In this document: positions 59,818 through 64,000 of the stretch, one piece after another
Layout: each line of letters begins with the position of its first letter
Numbering within the stretch: the first letter of the stretch is position 1
From: Paenibacillus silvestris
GTDB lineage: Bacteria > Bacillota > Bacilli > Paenibacillales > NBRC-103111
Assembly (NCBI RefSeq): GCF_009882985.1
Contig: NZ_WTUZ01000010.1
Coordinates: 919,856-983,855, forward strand
DNA length: 64,000 nucleotides
Direction: 5' to 3'
Notes under the pieces: model-generated
The model's input: the letters and a program-made list of their open reading frames with translations, nothing else
Told to the model about the DNA's origin: nothing
Databases searched by the model: none
Program-made: the position numbers and the translations under genes

Positions 59818-60849
59818 TTATTTAACTGGATTCTCAACTTTCACTTTGCCAGAAACGATATCATCGCGAATCGCTTTAACTTTCGTCACGACGTCTTGTC
59901 CAATGAACGGACTTAACGTTGATTTGCTATCTTTGGTCACGAAAGTAAGACCAACGCCGTCTTCTTTCAAACCGTAATCAACGGATCCGAATTTAAACGA
60001 GCCATTAACGAAATCTTTCACCGTTTGGTAGGCTACAGCATCTGTTCCTTTTAATTGAGAAAGGACGATGTGCTGTGGATCCGTTACTGTACGGTCGATA
60101 TCTTGTCCGGAAGTGAAGAAGCCTTTTTCTTTCGCAGCTTCGAACACGCCTAGATCACCAACAGCAGAAGCGGCAGCGATGAAATCTGCACCTTGTGAGA
60201 ATTGCGTTAACGCTAATTCTTTCGCTTTGGCTGGATCTGTGAAGCTACCTACGTAGTTAACGATGAATTTAGCATTAGGATTCGTTGACTTCAGACCTTC
60301 TTGGAAGCCGACCGTGTACTTCTTAATGAGCGGGATATCAAGTGCCGCAACCATACCTACGACATTTTTCTTAGTTGCAAGACCGGCAGCTGCGCCTAGC
60401 AAGTAGGAAGCTTCGTGCTCACGGAAAACGACACTGCGAACGTTCGGAAGATCAACAACCGTATCAATAATAGCAAAGGATTTCTTCGGATTCTCAGCTG
60501 CTACTTTCTTAAGAGCATCTTCAGACTCGAAGGAACTTGTAATGATGAGATCATAATTATCAGCAACAGCAGCGCGTAAATTTTGCTCAATTGCGCTTGC
60601 ATCGGTGGATTCTACCGTTTTTACTGTAACACCAAACTCTTGACCAGCTTTCTTAACACCTTCATCTTCTTGCGCGAAAAATGGATTCAAACCAATCTTC
60701 TCTGGCGTAATAAGGATGACTTTCTTATCTGACTTAGCTGTAGCTGCTTTCGTTGCTTCAGCGTTAGGTGCTGCCGTGTCTGTCTTTGCCGTTGCGCAGC
60801 CTGTTAGCAGTACTGTAACAGCAAACATGGAAATTAAAGCTTTTTTCAT
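59818..60849 (-). CDS. nupN: nucleoside-binding lipoprotein NupN (BMP family)
   Basis: A 343-residue lipoprotein; MKKALISMFAVTVLLTGC puts the lipid Cys at residue 18. The ATG at 60849 follows AAGGGGAGAGATTC. Features of the BMP/PnrA family include KVILITPEKIGLNPFFAQED, YDLIITSSFESEDALKKVA, GAAAGLATKKNVVGMVAALD and the FNVNYVGSFTD-like FIVNYVGSFTDPAKAK. It captures purine nucleosides for NupOPQ. It is the first gene of a six-gene leftward operon. Confidence 0.92.
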   Translation of the reverse strand: MKKALISMFAVTVLLTGCATAKTDTAAPNAEATKAATAKSDKKVILITPEKIGLNPFFAQEDEGVKKAGQEFGVTVKTVESTDASAIEQNLRAAVADNYDLIITSSFESEDALKKVAAENPKKSFAIIDTVVDLPNVRSVVFREHEASYLLGAAAGLATKKNVVGMVAALDIPLIKKYTVGFQEGLKSTNPNAKFIVNYVGSFTDPAKAKELALTQFSQGADFIAAASAVGDLGVFEAAKEKGFFTSGQDIDRTVTDPQHIVLSQLKGTDAVAYQTVKDFVNGSFKFGSVDYGLKEDGVGLTFVTKDSKSTLSPFIGQDVVTKVKAIRDDIVSGKVKVENPVK

Positions 60850-60942
60850 ATGAATCTCTCCCCTTGATGAAAATATTTTTATATAGAACATTCTTTTTGT
60901 ATATCCTACTAAATAACTCGGATTTAGTCAAAGTATTTTTTT

Positions 60943-61015
60943 CATTCGACAATGTTAACGAATTATGTTCGAAATATACGGAAACCCGTCGATAATTATA
61001 CTATATTGTCGAATG
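60943..61015 (-). promoter_or_regulatory. nup operon promoter region flanked by an 11-bp inverted repeat
   Basis: CATTCGACAAT (60943-60953) and ATTGTCGAATG (61005-61015) are perfect inverse copies, 51 bp apart, one on each side of a minus-strand TATAAT (61000-60995). A regulator dimer binding both arms could loop the promoter. TTCGAAC lies between the arms and recalls a degenerate PurBox. No purine riboswitch fold was recognised in the 140-nt leader. Confidence 0.5.
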
Positions 61016-61077
61016 ACATGCCATATAAAAAAGCCAGTCCCCCGAAATGGAGACCAGCTCACTATTCAACATTGCTG

Positions 61078-61347
61078 CTAGACTTCATGATGCTGATGAT
61101 CAGCGACGATATTCGCTGCTTCCATTAATTCACGCATGACATCGGACTGCAGCTGCGGATTGATATATAATCCTTTTACGAATAACGTTCCCTTTTCACT
61201 TGATGTATATCTGGACGGAATTTTGTTTAAAACCAAAGCTAGCATATCATCTTTACACTTATTGCAATCGCATTTCAATTCATACTTTTTCTGAAACTCA
61301 TCAAACATATTGACGACGATCGTTTCCATGGCATTAAAGACTGGCAT
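61078..61347 (-). CDS. comFB: ComFB family protein
   Basis: An 89-residue protein. NAMETIVVNMFDEFQKKYEL leads to the zinc-binding cluster KCDCNKCKDDMLALVLNKIP with SRYTSSEKG after it, matching the late-competence ComFB family. Here it is a single gene, not part of a comF operon. The ATG at 61347 with AAGGGGCTAACTCCG is preferred to the GTG at 61365. ComFB proteins in other bacteria have been reported to bind cyclic (di)nucleotides; no function can be assigned here. Confidence 0.85.
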   Translation of the reverse strand: MPVFNAMETIVVNMFDEFQKKYELKCDCNKCKDDMLALVLNKIPSRYTSSEKGTLFVKGLYINPQLQSDVMRELMEAANIVADHQHHEV

Positions 61348-61647
61348 CGGAGTTAGCCCCTTCACTATTTCAACTATATGTCTATTATAACGTATAAAAC
61401 TATATTCAAAAAGTGCTCATAGACTAGTTAGCCCCTCCTTATTGACTCATGGTAGGTAACTGCTCCTAGTTCCAAACACCCTAATCTCGCATTTCTCCTA
61501 CCTTTTCAAAAGAAATGGCCCCATCATTCACTAGGATGTGATACATTGTTTGTTGCATATGCTTTGTGTGAGCGGATTCCGACTAAAAAATCGTTTCGGC
61601 TTCGAATGCTATACAGTTATAAATAATTTAGACTTAGGGGTTAACTT

Positions 61648-62151
61648 ATGCTGCAAAAAACACACAGTATTGCCGGTTTCATCTCGGCAGAACTCGTACT
61701 CGCGTATCAACATGTAAACTTCTTTTCCTGGGACACGGCTGGAGCCCTTCTGCTGGGCTGCTTAGCAGGGACGCTGGCTGATGTCGACAAACCGGGCTCG
61801 ACGATGGCCAAAGTTCTATTCCCGTTATCTGCCCTGCTTCGAATCCTGAAGGTGCGCCATCGGACGTTAACCCACTCCATTATCTTTATTCTTCTGCTGA
61901 TGATGATCTCATTGCCGATGTCGTCCTTGTACTTCTGGGTTTTCATTGTGTCTTACGCATCTCATCCCCTCATTGATTTGCTCAATGAACGAGGCATTCA
62001 ACTATTTTGGCCTCTTCCTATGAAAATCCGTCTGCTGCCGAAATTCATTGCCATTGATACTGGATCTACGAGCGAAACCGTATTCCGTTGGCTGCTTTTG
62101 GCAATCACCTTATTAATCCCATTTAAGCTTTATGTGTATCCCGTTCTTTAA
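61648..62151 (+). CDS. YdjM-type membrane-bound metal-dependent hydrolase family protein
   Basis: A 167-residue membrane protein with four predicted helices and the family motifs KTHSIAGFISAELVLA, GTLADVDKPGSTMAKVLFPL, HRTLTHSIIFILLLM and SYASHPLIDLLNERGI, which supply the His/Asp metal ligands. The catalytic role of this family is poorly known. TAGGGGTTAACTT precedes the ATG. It stands alone. Confidence 0.88.
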   Translation: MLQKTHSIAGFISAELVLAYQHVNFFSWDTAGALLLGCLAGTLADVDKPGSTMAKVLFPLSALLRILKVRHRTLTHSIIFILLLMMISLPMSSLYFWVFIVSYASHPLIDLLNERGIQLFWPLPMKIRLLPKFIAIDTGSTSETVFRWLLLAITLLIPFKLYVYPVL

Positions 62152-62156
62152 AGAAA

Positions 62157-62206
62157 GAAGAGGCTGTCCCGAAAGTCATTGAATGACCTAGGGGCAGCCT
62201 CTTTCT
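62157..62206. terminator. bidirectional terminator, AGAGGCTGTCCC type
   Basis: AGAGGCTGTCCC (62159-62170) pairs with GGGGCAGCCTCT (62191-62202), with an inner GTCATT/AATGAC stem, then TTCT. It separates the convergent ydjM-like and kinase genes. Confidence 0.88.
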
Positions 62207-62208
62207 AT

Positions 62209-63972
62209 TTACTGCATTGGAATTGATATTTTAAAGCAAATCCAGCCATCCTCCACAGACACTTCAATCGTGCCTTTGTAGTGCTCAATACGCTCTTTTA
62301 CAACCGATAGACCTAATCCTTGATGTTCACCATCACCTTTGGTGCTGTAGCCAATCGTAAACATTTGATTGTAGTCTTCGACCTGGAAGTCCGGCAGTAC
62401 AGGGTTGGAAACGGAAATCGTCACTTGATTCGACTCTGACCAACCGTTCACACTGACCTCACGTTCGCCTGGCGGGAACTTATTAACCTCGTCGAAAGCA
62501 TTATCAATCAAATTCCCGATAATTTTCACGAGATCAACGGATTTGACCCCTAGTGCTAAGCCATCAAGTCCCGTAAATTCATAATGAAAATCAATTTTCG
62601 TACGCATAGCAAGCGCAAACTTCGCTTGAATCAAAGCTGCAATCGCCGGATGGCCAATACGAATAATATCATTTACTTCGTTAATTTCTTCCAGCAATTC
62701 CTTCATGTACTTCATTTGATCTTCCTTCTTGCCATTCGCAAGAAGCGCATACATGGTCTGTACATGATTTAAAAAGTCATGCCGCTGACTGCGAATCGTT
62801 GCAAACATCAAATCCACATTTTGAATGTACATTTCTTGCGTAGATTGAACCGCGGTTTCTCGGCTTTTGGTAATAAATCGGAATACAAAATAAATAAAAA
62901 TGCAGCTGCAAACAGTAAACAGAACAACGATAAGCATAAGCTGAACGAGCTGTTTATTTAAAGTCTCTTGAATCGATTGATAATCTGACGTAATTGAGAT
63001 GACATAAGGAACTTCTCGTTGGACTTCGGTCAGTTTCTTCTTAACGGGAACGTAGACGAATGTTTTGAGGATCGGCTTACCATTCCAACTCTCCACAATG
63101 CTAACCGGTTTATTGTTTTCAATGGACTCTTTATAATATTTCAAATCTTTGTCATTCTTAATGTTGTACGTACCGAACAGCAACGGCCGATCATACACCG
63201 AAATGAAAGCTGTACCGTCACTGCCTTTGTACTCAATTGGCTTTGTACCAAATGTAACCCCATGCAAACCGGAAATTTCCAAAATATCCTGATTAGCCGC
63301 AAGCGTTTTCTTTACTACCGTATCTGCACCTACAATTTCTTTAAAGCGCTGAATTTTATCAGCATTCACAAACACACAGATAATATAATTGGTTGAACCA
63401 TCGTAATAGTAACCAAATTTACTGACATTGCTTGAGCCGGATGCTGGAACCTCGTAAATACCGGACCAGAAATTCTGCAGCTTCTGACCTTCGGGAATCG
63501 TAACCTTATGGTTCGTCATCAATTGATCAAAGGCAGTAAACCAGTAGCCGAAAGGGATGGTGCTTTTGATTTGAAGTTCTTTGGGTTCTGAAGACTTACC
63601 AACCATGATATCGTTTGCAACACCACTCCGCTTCATCAGCGAAAAACCATCGACCCCCGCTTGTTTGGCAAGCTGAACCAATTGTTCATTGGATACTTTA
63701 TCGATATCTGGATCAAGCTTGCTCGCGGCGAATACGGCGACAGAGCGCAGATTCTCTCCAACTAAATCTTCCACGAAGAAGGATCCTTCCTCTGATAGTT
63801 CAATGGAAGTTCGTATTTGGTTGGCCGTCGACTCCATCCTCATCGATAATGCTTCTGTTAACAGTGATTTCGTATACCAATAATAAGAGGTATTATTCGT
63901 CACTAACAACAGAATAACGATAATTAAGGTAATGTAGATGACTTTGGAGTTTATTCTCATGAAGATGTTCAC
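62209..63972 (-). CDS. sensor histidine kinase with Spo0B-type H box
   Basis: A 587-residue membrane kinase. Helix 1 is VIYITLIIVILLLVTNNTSY near residues 11-30. An external domain of about 290 residues follows, then helix 2 QLMLIVVLFTVCSCIFIYFV near 345. The H box RSQRHDFLNHVQTMYALL is of the Spo0B/CitA/DcuS kind; IIGNLIDNAFDEVNKFPPG and the G box QGLGLSVVKERIEHYKG complete the ATPase. The start could be the GTG at 63972 or the ATG at 63960; neither has a strong site. The gene lies 28 bp from the window edge, so a partner regulator may lie outside. Confidence 0.88.
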   Translation of the reverse strand: MNIFMRINSKVIYITLIIVILLLVTNNTSYYWYTKSLLTEALSMRMESTANQIRTSIELSEEGSFFVEDLVGENLRSVAVFAASKLDPDIDKVSNEQLVQLAKQAGVDGFSLMKRSGVANDIMVGKSSEPKELQIKSTIPFGYWFTAFDQLMTNHKVTIPEGQKLQNFWSGIYEVPASGSSNVSKFGYYYDGSTNYIICVFVNADKIQRFKEIVGADTVVKKTLAANQDILEISGLHGVTFGTKPIEYKGSDGTAFISVYDRPLLFGTYNIKNDKDLKYYKESIENNKPVSIVESWNGKPILKTFVYVPVKKKLTEVQREVPYVISITSDYQSIQETLNKQLVQLMLIVVLFTVCSCIFIYFVFRFITKSRETAVQSTQEMYIQNVDLMFATIRSQRHDFLNHVQTMYALLANGKKEDQMKYMKELLEEINEVNDIIRIGHPAIAALIQAKFALAMRTKIDFHYEFTGLDGLALGVKSVDLVKIIGNLIDNAFDEVNKFPPGEREVSVNGWSESNQVTISVSNPVLPDFQVEDYNQMFTIGYSTKGDGEHQGLGLSVVKERIEHYKGTIEVSVEDGWICFKISIPMQ

Positions 63973-64000
63973 ACTTTCTATATGTTGTAAGATGAATATT

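Noticed and set aside
60850..60994. Purine riboswitch in the nup leader
   Set aside because: The leader shows no three-way-junction pattern and no conserved purine-aptamer core that I can recognise; the visible signal is the flanking inverted repeat.

Overview
The window looks like chromosomal DNA of a Paenibacillus-type, spore-forming, soil or plant-associated Firmicute. The support is two YesM/YesN/YesS-type sensor and AraC regulators tied to sugar ABC transporters, a Spo0M homologue, Bacillus-type nupNOPQ, ComA/ComP and ComFB homologues, AGGAGG ribosome binding sites, TTG and GTG starts, and Firmicute operators (CodY, TnrA/GlnR and CcpA consensus matches). No rRNA, tRNA, CRISPR array, phage or insertion sequence was seen.

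Layout. 1-3.1 kb: a sugar-type binding lipoprotein (cut by the window edge) behind an SsuD-like flavin monooxygenase, with a divergent AraC regulator. 3.1-10.4 kb: a leftward cluster yesN-like / binding protein / two permeases / yesM-like. 11.1-14.8 kb: L-fucose isomerase and mutarotase with a divergent LacI regulator and matching palindromic operators. 14.9-16.7 kb: small hypothetical genes and an SDR enzyme. 17.0-23.0 kb: a Tat/nitrogen island with tatA, an exported RidA, a Tat-signal FAD amine oxidase, a short TnrA-like MerR regulator, tatC, a LysR regulator and an APC permease, with two exact TnrA/GlnR boxes and one exact CodY box. 23.2-25.3 kb: an ORF with no ordinary start, then a cre-controlled secreted beta-helix protein. 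26-28.3 kb: spo0M, an ATPase and a pentapeptide protein. 28.3-36.7 kb: an Lpl-type sugar transporter operon with its AraC-type membrane regulator, an SDR, a ManD-type dehydratase and a CBM9-like protein. 36.9-39.5 kb: EamA transporter, Fe-alcohol dehydrogenase, L,D-transpeptidase. 39.5-48.2 kb: a 1731-residue Ser/Thr-kinase/ATPase/GAF/histidine-kinase fusion, an FAD desaturase-like enzyme and a pseudokinase-PASTA protein. 48.6-54.5 kb: a chemoreceptor, two small genes and a ComX-ComP-ComA-type quorum-sensing module. 54.8-60.9 kb: a nucleoside uptake and phosphorolysis operon that includes a molybdopterin enzyme. 61-64 kb: ComFB, a YdjM-like membrane protein and a sensor kinase.

Most noteworthy points: (1) a divergent 61-residue ORF beside comP/comA aligns without gaps to the C-terminal half of B. 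subtilis ComX as I recall it, including the modified Trp, but no comQ is present in the window; (2) a Tat/amine-oxidase/RidA island whose own TnrA-like regulator sits next to TnrA/GlnR boxes; (3) five intergenic loci each carry four short units at nearly constant spacing (about 51, 56-63 and 51 nt) even though three unrelated unit sequences are involved; (4) a membrane pseudokinase with a PASTA domain.

All calls were made by reading the sequence and from remembered family motifs. No database search was run. Residue numbers are approximate unless a single residue is named.
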